Assembly (NCBI GenBank): GCA_946481585.1
Contig: CAMLOF010000153.1
Location: 1 to 7,170, forward strand
DNA from: an uncultured Macromonas sp.
GTDB lineage: Bacteria; Pseudomonadota; Gammaproteobacteria; Burkholderiales; Burkholderiaceae
Direction of reading: 5' to 3'
DNA: 7,170 nt
A model generated the notes under the pieces. It was not told where the DNA came from and did not search any database. It saw only the letters and a list, made by a program, of their open reading frames with translations. Shown piece by piece: positions 1-5,809 of this stretch. The number at the start of each line of letters is the position of its first letter. Positions within the stretch are counted from its first letter, which is position 1. The translations under genes were made by a program, and so were the position numbers.

Positions 1-296
1 ACGAAGACCAGTTGCTCGGCCTCGTTGAGCGCATGCTCGAAAAAGCCCGCGAATCTTTCGCAGTGCACCAGCAGGCCGCCAACCGCGACGCACTGCTTGC
101 CAAGCTCACCACACGCGAGTCACAGGTGCTCGAACGCATCGTCGCTGGCCGCCTCAACAAACAGATTGCCGACGACCTCGGCATCAGCATCAAAACGGTG
201 GAGGCGCACCGCGCCAACATCATGGAAAAACTGGCGGCCAACACCGTGGCCGACCTGCTCAAGATTGCCTTGGCCCCCAACCAACCCAAGGCCTGA
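1..296 (+). CDS. FixJ/LuxR-family response regulator, C-terminal part (5' end outside window)
   Basis: The reading frame is open from base 3 and ends at TGA 294-296, giving the last 97 residues of a two-component transcriptional regulator. Residues ~35-91 of this fragment form a LuxR-type helix-turn-helix: it starts LTTRESQVLERIVAG, continues NKQIADDLGIS, and has the recognition helix IKTVEAHRANIMEKL. The wording is typical of the FixJ branch (NKQIA, KTVExHR, MEKL). The preceding LLGLVERMLEKA stretch fits the end of a receiver domain plus linker, so the phosphoacceptor receiver domain should lie upstream of the window. By family knowledge, a partner PAS-type histidine kinase would phosphorylate it, after which it binds DNA. 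Target genes cannot be told from this fragment. folD follows 18 bases downstream on the same strand with no terminator between them, so co-transcription is possible. The family assignment is secure; specific names such as fixJ or dctR are not justified. Confidence 0.92.
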   Translation, partial: EDQLLGLVERMLEKARESFAVHQQAANRDALLAKLTTRESQVLERIVAGRLNKQIADDLGISIKTVEAHRANIMEKLAANTVADLLKIALAPNQPKA

Positions 297-314
297 CCTG
301 CTACTTGTAGATAA

Positions 315-1175
315 ATGACCGCTCAACTGATCGACGGCAACGCCCTCTCGCGCCAACTGCGCTCCCAAGTCTCGGAACGTGTCGCTGCCCTCAAGGCGCG
401 CGGCGTCACTCCCGGCCTCGCCGTCGTTCTGGTGGGCGACAACCCTGCCAGCCAAGTCTACGTGCGTAACAAGGTCAAGGCGTGCGAAGACACCGGCATG
501 CATTCGGTGCTCGAGAAATACGACGCCTCCATGACCGAGGCCGAACTGCTGGCCCGTGTGGACGCACTCAACAACGACCCGACGATCCACGGCATTCTGG
601 TGCAACTGCCCCTGCCCGCCCACATCGACGCACACAAGGTCATCGAGGCCATCTCGCCCGCCAAGGACGTGGACGGATTCCACGTGGCAAGCGCGGGTGC
701 CCTGATGGTTGGCCAGCCCGGTTTCTGGCCCTGCACGCCCTACGGCTGCATGAAGATGCTGGAGTCCATCGGTTACAACCTCAAGGGCAAGCATGCGGTG
801 GTCATCGGCCGCAGCAACATTGTGGGCAAACCCATGGCACTGATGCTGCTGCAGCAGAACGCCACTGTCACCATCTGCCACAGTGCCACCGCCGACTTGA
901 AGGCGATGACGCTGCAAGCCGACGTGATTGTGGCGGCCGTGGGCAAACGCAACGTGCTTACCGCCGACATGGTCAAACCAGGCGCAGTGGTCATTGACGT
1001 TGGCATGAACCGCAACGACGAAGGCAAGCTCTGTGGCGACGTGGATTTCGACGGCGTCAAGGAAGTCGCTGGCTGGATCACCCCCGTTCCGGGCGGTGTC
1101 GGCCCCATGACCATCACCATGCTGATGGTCAACACGCTCGAATCTGCCGAGCGCGGGCTGCCCCAGGCAGCCTGA
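315..1175 (+). CDS. folD: Bifunctional methylenetetrahydrofolate dehydrogenase / methenyltetrahydrofolate cyclohydrolase
   Basis: FolD is a cytosolic one-carbon enzyme. It oxidises 5,10-methylene-THF with NADP+ and hydrolyses 5,10-methenyl-THF to 10-formyl-THF, feeding purine and fMet-tRNA synthesis. The 286-residue product matches the usual family length. The substrate-binding and catalytic segment [16 protein letters not shown] carries Tyr49 and Lys53, the family's conserved YxxxK pair. GILVQLPLP (93-101) and the KDVDGF motif with Asp120 follow. The dinucleotide-binding part has GRSNIVGKP (165-173), and [10 protein letters not shown] (257-266) is the C-terminal family signature. All key residues are present. 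The ATG at 315 fits the conserved N-terminus (xxIDGxxLxxQ), but the sequence just upstream (ttgtagataa) has no convincing Shine-Dalgarno. Translation may depend partly on coupling to the regulator gene ending at 296. The gene converges on the PAS-GGDEF-EAL gene with 7 bases between stop codons, and its terminator lies inside that gene. Confidence 0.98.
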   Translation: MTAQLIDGNALSRQLRSQVSERVAALKARGVTPGLAVVLVGDNPASQVYVRNKVKACEDTGMHSVLEKYDASMTEAELLARVDALNNDPTIHGILVQLPLPAHIDAHKVIEAISPAKDVDGFHVASAGALMVGQPGFWPCTPYGCMKMLESIGYNLKGKHAVVIGRSNIVGKPMALMLLQQNATVTICHSATADLKAMTLQADVIVAAVGKRNVLTADMVKPGAVVIDVGMNRNDEGKLCGDVDFDGVKEVAGWITPVPGGVGPMTITMLMVNTLESAERGLPQAA

Positions 1176-1182
1176 TTCCGCG

Positions 1183-4100
1183 TCAGGCCCACCCCGCGCC
1201 AAAACGGCGCGGGAGTTTTTCCAGCTCCGCGATGGGCAGCGGCTTGCTGAACAGGTAGCCCTGCGCCACCTGGCAACCATTCGCCTCCAAAAACGCGGCT
1301 TGCTCCAGCGTCTCCACCCCCTCAGCCACCACCTGCTGTTTCAGGCAGCGCGCAATGGACAGAATGGCTCGCACCAATTCTGCGCGGTAGTGGTCAGTGG
1401 TAACACTGTGAATGAACGAGCGGTCAATCTTCAGCGTATCGATCGGAAAACGCGTAAGGTAGCTCAAGGCCGAGTAACCAGTCCCGAAATCGTCAATCGC
1501 AATCGATACGCCCATCGCCCGAAGAGCCTCAAGAATTTCCCGGGCACGGCCATCTTCATCCAGCAGCAGACTCTCGGTGATTTCTAGCTCTATCCACTGA
1601 GGATTGCATCCGGTGCCCTCAAGCGCCTCAGACACCGTCTCAACCAGTCCACAGACCTGGAACTGCCTGCCAGAGAGGTTTATCGCGACCTTGTGCAATG
1701 GCTTGCCCTCGCCGTTCCAACGGGCGGCTGCACGACAAGCCTCCCACAGCACCCAGCGGCCAATGTCGACAATGAGTCCAGAGTCCTCGGCTATCGGTAT
1801 GAATTGTGTAGGCGACACCATCCCCAGGCTTGGATGCTGCCAACGCAACAACGCCTCGGAGCCAGTCATCTCACCGCTCACCAGTTCGACCTTGGGTTGG
1901 AAGTGCAGGCTCAGCTCGCAGCGCTCCACCGCACGCCGCAACTCCGACTCCATGAACAAACGCTCCTTGGCACTGGCGGTAAGGTCGCGAGAGTAGAAAC
2001 GGAAGCCGCTGCGCCCTGAGCGCTTTGCAAAATACATGGCAGAGTCCGCGAACTTCACCAGATCCTCAGGTTCACTACTGTCTGCCGGGTAAACGGCAAT
2101 GCCAACGCTGCAAGAAACAAACACCTCCTTGCCGCTCAACAGGAAACGCTCCTGAAAACGCGCGAGCATCTTGCTGGCCACACGGCCCAGGTCCTCTGCC
2201 TCCCTGATGTCAGGCAACAGCACCGCGAACTCATCCCCCCCCAGCCTGGCCACCGTGTCGTAGGACCTCACGCAATCTGTCAGGCGAGACGCCGCCTCCC
2301 TCAACAGTTCGTCACCCACGGCATGGCCCATCGTGTCGTTGACGGTCTTGAAGTGGTCCATGTCGATCATCATCACGCCAGCCCGTTGCCCATGCCAGGA
2401 GGCATCCGTGATGATCTGCCGCAAACGGTCATGGAACAGGGCGCGGTTGGGCAAGCCGGTCAACGCGTCGTAAAAAGCCATCTGGTGGATCTTCTGACGG
2501 GATGCATGAAGCTCCGTGATGTCTCTCCCGACGGCCAGAACACTCTCGACAGTTTTTCCAGTCTCATCAAACTCAGGTGTGAGACTGACCAGACTGCAGA
2601 CCTCCCCACCATCCTTGCCGCTCCAGCGCAGTTCGAATTCAGCTTGACGGCCGCTGGCAAAAACTTGAGCAAGCATCTCCTCGTACCGCGCCGCGTTATC
2701 TCCTCCCGGGTACTCGCGGGGCGTTTTACCCATCAGCGTTTCGGCGCCACCTTCTGCAAGCGCCGCGAACGCGGGGTTGACGTATTTGCGTCGGAAGTCG
2801 GGACCGTAACGGGCGACCGTATCGCCGGAGTGCTCCACCAACGTACGGAACTCCTGCTCCCGGCGCGCCAGCTCGTTCTCCATGCGCTTGCGGTCGGTGA
2901 TATCAAGCATCGTCCCCACCAAACCGGTCACGCTCCCACTGCTGTCCTGCAGCACCGCTTTGCAGTAGATCACGTCCCTGGTCTCGCCAGCTGCGTTGAA
3001 CGCCTGGGAGTCATGGATTTGCACGGTATCGCTCGCGTACAACTCCTCGTCCCGCGCGTTGTATGCGCGTGCAAGTTCAGGCGGGTCAAGGTCGAACACG
3101 GTTCTGCCGATGAGATCATTCCGGTCCACGCCGTGAAACGACTCATAAGCGGTATTGAACCCCCTGTAGCGGCCCGCCCGGTCTTTGTAGAACACCGGCA
3201 CGGGAATGGCATCAAGGAGCGAAGTGAGGAATGCTTCGCGGTCAGCCAATTTGCGCTGAACCTGCTGCCGTTGTGTCACATCCATCACCAACCCGTGCCA
3301 GACGAGAACACCGTCTAGCTCCTCTTCGCACATGGCACGACACTCCACCCAGCACAGCGCCCGGCCAGGAACCTGCAACCGGAACTCCAATTGAAATGGC
3401 TTTCTGGTCCTCAGACAGGCCAGCTGCTCATCCACGTATAGCTGAATGTCGTCGGGGTGAATCCTGCTCAGCAGCAGTCCCGCGTCGTCGCGCACATCTT
3501 CCGGGCTCAACCCATACAAATCAAAGATACCCTTGCTGGCGAATGCGAAGGTCCATTTGCCCTGCCGCGGGGTACGCAGCGTGAATGCGAAACCAGGCAT
3601 CCCCTCAAAGTACCGCCCCATCTTGCGCTCAACGTGCTTGAGTGCCGTGACATCCCTGGCAACACAGAAAACAGACACCACCGATCCACCGGCATCCAAC
3701 TCGGGAATGAGCTGGGAGTCGTAGCTGATGTGCCTGCCAGCGACGGGAAGACTGATTGGGAAATGTTCAACCTGGCCCGTGTTGAATACCCGACGTATGG
3801 CGTCCATGTATTCCTGGCCTTGCGCGCAAGCCTGCAGTGCCTCGTTGTCTTGGGGAGTACCACCCAGAAGATCTGCACGGGAACGCCCAAACAACCGGCA
3901 CACCGCTGGGTTCACATACGTACGGCGACACTGCCTGTCATACCTGAAGATCAGATCGGTGCTGCTTTCGGCGACCGTGCGGAACTCCCTCTCACGGACA
4001 ATAAGCTCTTCTTCAACCCGCTTGCGAGCGGTGATGTCCAGCGCAATGCCATGCCAAAGCAGGCTGCCGTCACATTGCGGGGCAGGCGCTGCTCGGGTTT

Positions 4101-4452
4101 CAATCCAAAACTCTCCGCGCAACGGGTGATAAGCCCGATATTCGACAGCGAGCGGCGTGAGCAATTCAGCGGATGCGTCAAACGCGGACTGGAGCTTTAA
4201 CCTGTCCTGTGGGTGGTAAAGGTCGCGCAATGGCCGTATGTCATGGCGCACAACCTCATGAGAAATCCCGAACTTCTCCTCAAACCCCGGACTGACGAAT
4301 GGCAAGCTGTAGAGCCCTGAGTGATCACGCCGAATGATGTACGCAAAGCCAGGGAGATGGGCAGCGAAATCCGCAAGACGAAACTCCACCCCCTCCGGAG
4401 CCCCTGCGTGATGCTGGTGCACGCCTGCACAATCGATTACTTTCACCACCAT
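1183..4452 (-). CDS. Cytosolic multi-PAS GGDEF-EAL protein (predicted diguanylate cyclase/phosphodiesterase)
   Basis: This 1089-residue protein is predicted to control cyclic di-GMP. It has five tandem PAS/PAC modules at about 24-147, 154-275, 280-400, 405-525 and 531-650, several ending in the D(I/V)T motif that closes a PAC unit. A GGDEF domain (~655-825) has DALTGLPNR at 662-670, metal-ligand Asp697, the intact active site GGDEF at 738-742, and the inhibitory I-site RSYD (729-732) exactly five residues before it. An EAL domain (~840-1078) retains E866-A-L, N925, E957/E960, DDFGTGYSAL with D987/D988, K1008, E1044 and QGY at 1064. Both cyclase and phosphodiesterase activities are therefore chemically possible; which dominates cannot be read from sequence. 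No signal peptide or membrane segment is visible, so the signal is probably intracellular or a diffusible ligand or redox cue. ATG 4452 is the most upstream start, with an in-frame TAA five codons before it. The Shine-Dalgarno is weak (AAAGA), and GTG codons at 4449 and 4446 are alternatives. No terminator of its own was recognised. No specific gene name is claimed. Confidence 0.96.
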   Translation of the reverse strand: MVVKVIDCAGVHQHHAGAPEGVEFRLADFAAHLPGFAYIIRRDHSGLYSLPFVSPGFEEKFGISHEVVRHDIRPLRDLYHPQDRLKLQSAFDASAELLTPLAVEYRAYHPLRGEFWIETRAAPAPQCDGSLLWHGIALDITARKRVEEELIVREREFRTVAESSTDLIFRYDRQCRRTYVNPAVCRLFGRSRADLLGGTPQDNEALQACAQGQEYMDAIRRVFNTGQVEHFPISLPVAGRHISYDSQLIPELDAGGSVVSVFCVARDVTALKHVERKMGRYFEGMPGFAFTLRTPRQGKWTFAFASKGIFDLYGLSPEDVRDDAGLLLSRIHPDDIQLYVDEQLACLRTRKPFQLEFRLQVPGRALCWVECRAMCEEELDGVLVWHGLVMDVTQRQQVQRKLADREAFLTSLLDAIPVPVFYKDRAGRYRGFNTAYESFHGVDRNDLIGRTVFDLDPPELARAYNARDEELYASDTVQIHDSQAFNAAGETRDVIYCKAVLQDSSGSVTGLVGTMLDITDRKRMENELARREQEFRTLVEHSGDTVARYGPDFRRKYVNPAFAALAEGGAETLMGKTPREYPGGDNAARYEEMLAQVFASGRQAEFELRWSGKDGGEVCSLVSLTPEFDETGKTVESVLAVGRDITELHASRQKIHQMAFYDALTGLPNRALFHDRLRQIITDASWHGQRAGVMMIDMDHFKTVNDTMGHAVGDELLREAASRLTDCVRSYDTVARLGGDEFAVLLPDIREAEDLGRVASKMLARFQERFLLSGKEVFVSCSVGIAVYPADSSEPEDLVKFADSAMYFAKRSGRSGFRFYSRDLTASAKERLFMESELRRAVERCELSLHFQPKVELVSGEMTGSEALLRWQHPSLGMVSPTQFIPIAEDSGLIVDIGRWVLWEACRAAARWNGEGKPLHKVAINLSGRQFQVCGLVETVSEALEGTGCNPQWIELEITESLLLDEDGRAREILEALRAMGVSIAIDDFGTGYSALSYLTRFPIDTLKIDRSFIHSVTTDHYRAELVRAILSIARCLKQQVVAEGVETLEQAAFLEANGCQVAQGYLFSKPLPIAELEKLPRRFGAGWA
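1193..1220 (+). terminator. Rho-independent terminator of folD, embedded in the 3' coding end of the opposing gene
   Basis: An 8-bp perfect GC stem, CCCGCGCC (1193-1200) with GGCGCGGG (1206-1213), closes a 5-base loop AAAAC. After AG comes TTTTT (1216-1220). On the plus strand this is a classic intrinsic terminator 18 bases past the folD stop. Read on the minus strand the hairpin persists, but it is followed by GTGGGCCTGACG with no T-run, so it should not terminate the c-di-GMP gene. The same bases encode residues ~1078-1087 of the minus-strand protein. Confidence 0.85.
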
Positions 4453-4468
4453 GCCGTGTGATCTTTAG

Positions 4469-4527
4469 ATGTCCGAATTGACGACAACGCCAGAACACCT
4501 CATGCAGTGCTCCAGGCAATTCGACAT
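4469..4527 (-). other. Interrupted inverted repeat (possible leader hairpin) upstream of the PAS-GGDEF-EAL gene
   Basis: ATGTCCGAATTG (4469-4480) and CAATTCGACAT (4517-4527) are inverted copies, matching over 11 bases with a single extra C in the left arm and 36 bases between them. Inside, minus-strand GAGCAC and GTGTTC can form a 6-bp stem with one G-U pair. In a minus-strand transcript this would make a nested stem structure ending about 16 bases before the start codon. It matches no riboswitch consensus I know, including cyclic di-GMP-I. It could also be a protein-binding site, or chance. Confidence 0.35.
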
Positions 4528-4588
4528 TCTTGAGGCGGATCACCCGACACATGCCGATTGAACTCAAAAATGAATACGAAAGGACACA

Positions 4589-4618
4589 ATTAAACAACCT
4601 ATGCCACCCATACATCAA
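4589..4618 (-). promoter_or_regulatory. Candidate sigma70 promoter for the PAS-GGDEF-EAL gene
   Basis: On the minus strand, TTGATG (4618-4613) and TTTAAT (4594-4589) are 18 bases apart, matching 4/6 and 5/6 positions of the -35 and -10 consensus. They lie in the only AT-rich part of the gap. A start near 4582 would give a leader of about 130 bases. The match is moderate and other starts are possible. Confidence 0.35.
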
Positions 4619-4677
4619 AAGAAATAAGGGCAAACCCGAACAACTGGGTACGCAATTCAAGAGCAGAGGCGAAGCGA

Positions 4678-4699
4678 GTAACGGGTTACGTAATGCATT
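4678..4699. repeat. Cluster of overlapping short palindromes (operator-like)
   Basis: Three inverted repeats overlap in 22 bases: GTAAC-GG-GTTAC (4678-4689), TTACGTAA (4686-4693) and AATGCATT (4692-4699). They sit between the upstream operon's terminator and the candidate promoter of the c-di-GMP gene, about 100 bases upstream of its putative transcription start. Such a density could mark a dimeric regulator's binding site. No known regulator consensus is matched with confidence, and chance is not excluded. Confidence 0.3.
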
Positions 4700-4722
4700 C
4701 GTCACGCAGACAGTACGTGCGC

Positions 4723-4746
4723 AAAAAAAAGCCGGCCAAGGCCGGC
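4723..4746 (-). terminator. Rho-independent terminator of the carB-greA-DUF4149 block
   Basis: On the minus strand the self-complementary GCCGGCCTTGGCCGGC (4746-4731) forms a 6-bp GC stem with a CTTG tetraloop. It is followed immediately by eight T (4730-4723). It begins 10 bases after the DUF4149 stop codon. On the plus strand there is no T-run after the hairpin, so it acts in one direction only. It separates the housekeeping block from the downstream PAS-GGDEF-EAL gene. Confidence 0.9.
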
Positions 4747-4756
4747 GATTTGACGC

Positions 4757-5206
4757 TCAAAGAGCTGGAGGATCAGTACGGCGAGCGAACCACCAGAGTA
4801 CTCGCAAGGCACAAAACCACTGCAGCAGAATGAGCGCAGAGCCCAGACTGTGCCAAATGCGCAGATCAGCACCTGTGGCGCGTGCAGTCAAGATGCGCTC
4901 TGCTACTGCCTGCTCTTGAAGCAACGCTGCTATGGCCGAGGCGAGAAGCCAAGGCAGCAGCACCCAGCGCGCAGTCACTTCTGCGCCATGCGCACGCTGA
5001 ACGCGTCCCCACATCAGCAGCGTCAACGCGGCCACAACGCTGAACCACGACTGCAACTGAAACAGTTTGGCGGCAAAAGGCCCCGCCACGGCGGGGTTGC
5101 CGAAAAAGGCAAACACCATGGGCACTGCGGCAAAGCTCAGGGCACTCATGCCACCCCACCACAGGGCGGCAAGCAGCAGGGGCCAGCGTTGCAGGAAAGT
5201 ACCCAT
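4757..5206 (-). CDS. DUF4149-type small integral membrane protein
   Basis: The 149-residue product is mostly hydrophobic, with about four membrane segments: ~9-35 (RWPLLLAALWWGGMSALSFA...), ~50-67, ~79-97 and ~118-140. The first segment and the GPFAAKLFQLQSW stretch look like the DUF4149 family, which in Burkholderiales is commonly found right after greA. Its function is unknown; a role in the cytoplasmic membrane is all that can be inferred. I chose ATG 5206 because minus-strand GAGG lies 9 bases before it. A GTG at 5221 would add five residues (MRFRV) and overlap the greA stop by GTGA, but it lacks a Shine-Dalgarno. In both cases the ribosome site or start overlaps the greA end, so translational coupling is likely. 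The family call relies on context and hydrophobic pattern, so it is less certain than the neighbouring genes. Confidence 0.85.
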   Translation of the reverse strand: MGTFLQRWPLLLAALWWGGMSALSFAAVPMVFAFFGNPAVAGPFAAKLFQLQSWFSVVAALTLLMWGRVQRAHGAEVTARWVLLPWLLASAIAALLQEQAVAERILTARATGADLRIWHSLGSALILLQWFCALRVLWWFARRTDPPAL

Positions 5207-5217
5207 GACTCTGAACC

Positions 5218-5694
5218 TCACTCGTAGCGCACCGCCACGATCTCAAAGCGCTTGACGCCGCCCGGAGCCTGCACCTCGGCCACGTCACCTTCTTCCTTGC
5301 CAATCAGCGCACGGGCAATCGGGCTGCTGATGTTGATGAGGCCCTGCTTGAGGTCTGCCTCGTCCTCACCAACGATCTGGTAAGTCACGGCTTCACCGCT
5401 CTTTTCGTCTTCCAGCTCCACGGTAGCACCAAACACCACACGGCCCCCAGCGTCAAGCGCAGCGGGGTTGATGATCTGGGCGACAGAGAGCTTGCCTTCG
5501 ATCTCGGCAATGCGCCCTTCGATGAAGCCCTGGCGCTCCTTGGCGGCGTCGTAGTCGGCGTTTTCGCTCAGGTCACCCTGTGCGCGAGCCTCGGCAATAG
5601 CGGTGATGACGGCGGGACGCTCGACAGTCTTCAGGCGGTGAAGCTCTTCCTTGAGCATGTCGGCGCCGCGCTTGGTAACAGGAATGGTGGCCAT
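5218..5694 (-). CDS. greA: Transcription elongation factor GreA
   Basis: GreA inserts its N-terminal coiled coil into the RNA polymerase secondary channel and stimulates cleavage of backtracked transcripts, rescuing stalled complexes. The 158-residue product has the same length as the E. coli protein. The start ([18 protein letters not shown]) and the coiled-coil tip [18 protein letters not shown] (40-57), with the acidic catalytic residues Asp41 and Glu44, are conserved. The C-terminal FKBP-like domain (~80-158) contains [29 protein letters not shown], and [15 protein letters not shown] (123-137). ATG 5694 is supported by GGAG 8 bases upstream. It lies 115 bases downstream of carB on the same strand, with a putative promoter and a terminator-like hairpin in between. 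The DUF4149 gene follows directly. Confidence 0.99.
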   Translation of the reverse strand: MATIPVTKRGADMLKEELHRLKTVERPAVITAIAEARAQGDLSENADYDAAKERQGFIEGRIAEIEGKLSVAQIINPAALDAGGRVVFGATVELEDEKSGEAVTYQIVGEDEADLKQGLINISSPIARALIGKEEGDVAEVQAPGGVKRFEIVAVRYE

Positions 5695-5710
5695 TTATGA
5701 TTCTCCAAAA

Positions 5711-5740
5711 GCAAACCGCCGATCGTTGCCGGTCGGCGGT
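5711..5740 (-). terminator. Terminator-like hairpin in the greA leader (carB terminator or attenuator)
   Basis: On the minus strand ACCGCCGA (5740-5733) and TCGGCGGT (5722-5715) form a perfect 8-bp stem with a 10-base loop. TTGCTTTT follows directly, an interrupted T-rich tract that runs into the greA ribosome site GGAG. It could end part of the transcription coming from carB, or act as an attenuator on a greA-specific transcript. The interrupted T-tract suggests partial rather than full termination. Confidence 0.6.
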
Positions 5741-5753
5741 GTGTTGTTGACAG

Positions 5754-5781
5754 ATTATGCACGAATCGGGCGGTCAGTGAA
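5754..5781 (-). promoter_or_regulatory. Candidate sigma70 promoter for greA
   Basis: In the carB-greA gap, minus-strand TTCACT (5781-5776) and CATAAT (5759-5754) are 16 bases apart. They match 4/6 and 5/6 of the sigma70 consensus. Transcription would begin near 5747, just ahead of the leader hairpin at 5740-5715. The -10 is good; the -35 and spacing are mediocre. Confidence 0.35.
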
Positions 5782-5809
5782 GACCGTCCGATCCATCCCG
5801 CTTCAACGG

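Larger units (their letters stand above)
4453..4756. other. Gene-free stretch between the DUF4149 gene and the PAS-GGDEF-EAL gene
   Basis: These 304 bases hold no gene I can support. Their content, in minus-strand order, is the terminator of the carB-greA-DUF4149 block (4723-4746), a cluster of small palindromes (4678-4699), a candidate sigma70 promoter (4589-4618), and a leader region with an interrupted inverted repeat (4469-4527) ahead of the start at 4452. The part from about 4560 to 4640 is clearly AT-richer than its surroundings, as expected for a promoter. Open frames crossing it on either strand lack ribosome sites and recognisable protein character. Confidence 0.7.

Noticed and set aside
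120..1280. Long minus-strand open frame (386 codons) opposite folD
   Set aside because: It is the antisense shadow of folD, which is fully conserved. The translation is rich in His, Gly, Val and Ala without domain character, as GC-rich third positions produce, and it runs across the folD terminator.
2323..3318. Plus-strand open frame of 331 codons
   Set aside because: It lies wholly inside the PAS-GGDEF-EAL gene on the other strand, shows no recognisable domain, and has no ribosome site. It is a shadow frame.
4588..4610. Possible sigma54 promoter (TGGCAT...TTGTTT, minus strand)
   Set aside because: The distance between the GG and GC-like elements is about two bases too short, and the second element reads TTGT rather than TTGC.
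4634..4649. ACCC...GGGT inverted repeat
   Set aside because: A four-base arm with an eight-base gap is expected by chance.
4325..4705. Minus-strand frame of 126 codons overlapping the start of the PAS-GGDEF-EAL gene
   Set aside because: It overlaps the conserved N-terminal PAS in another frame. Its hydrophobic first part comes from AT-rich promoter DNA, and no ribosome site precedes its start.
4530..4919. Plus-strand frame of 129 codons starting in the intergenic gap
   Set aside because: It runs through the minus-strand terminator into the DUF4149 gene, has no Shine-Dalgarno, and is basic and low in hydrophobic order. It is unlikely to be a gene.
5769..5788. Inverted repeat CGGTC...GACCG downstream of carB as a second terminator
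   Set aside because: The stem is only five pairs before a mismatch, and no T-run follows on either strand.
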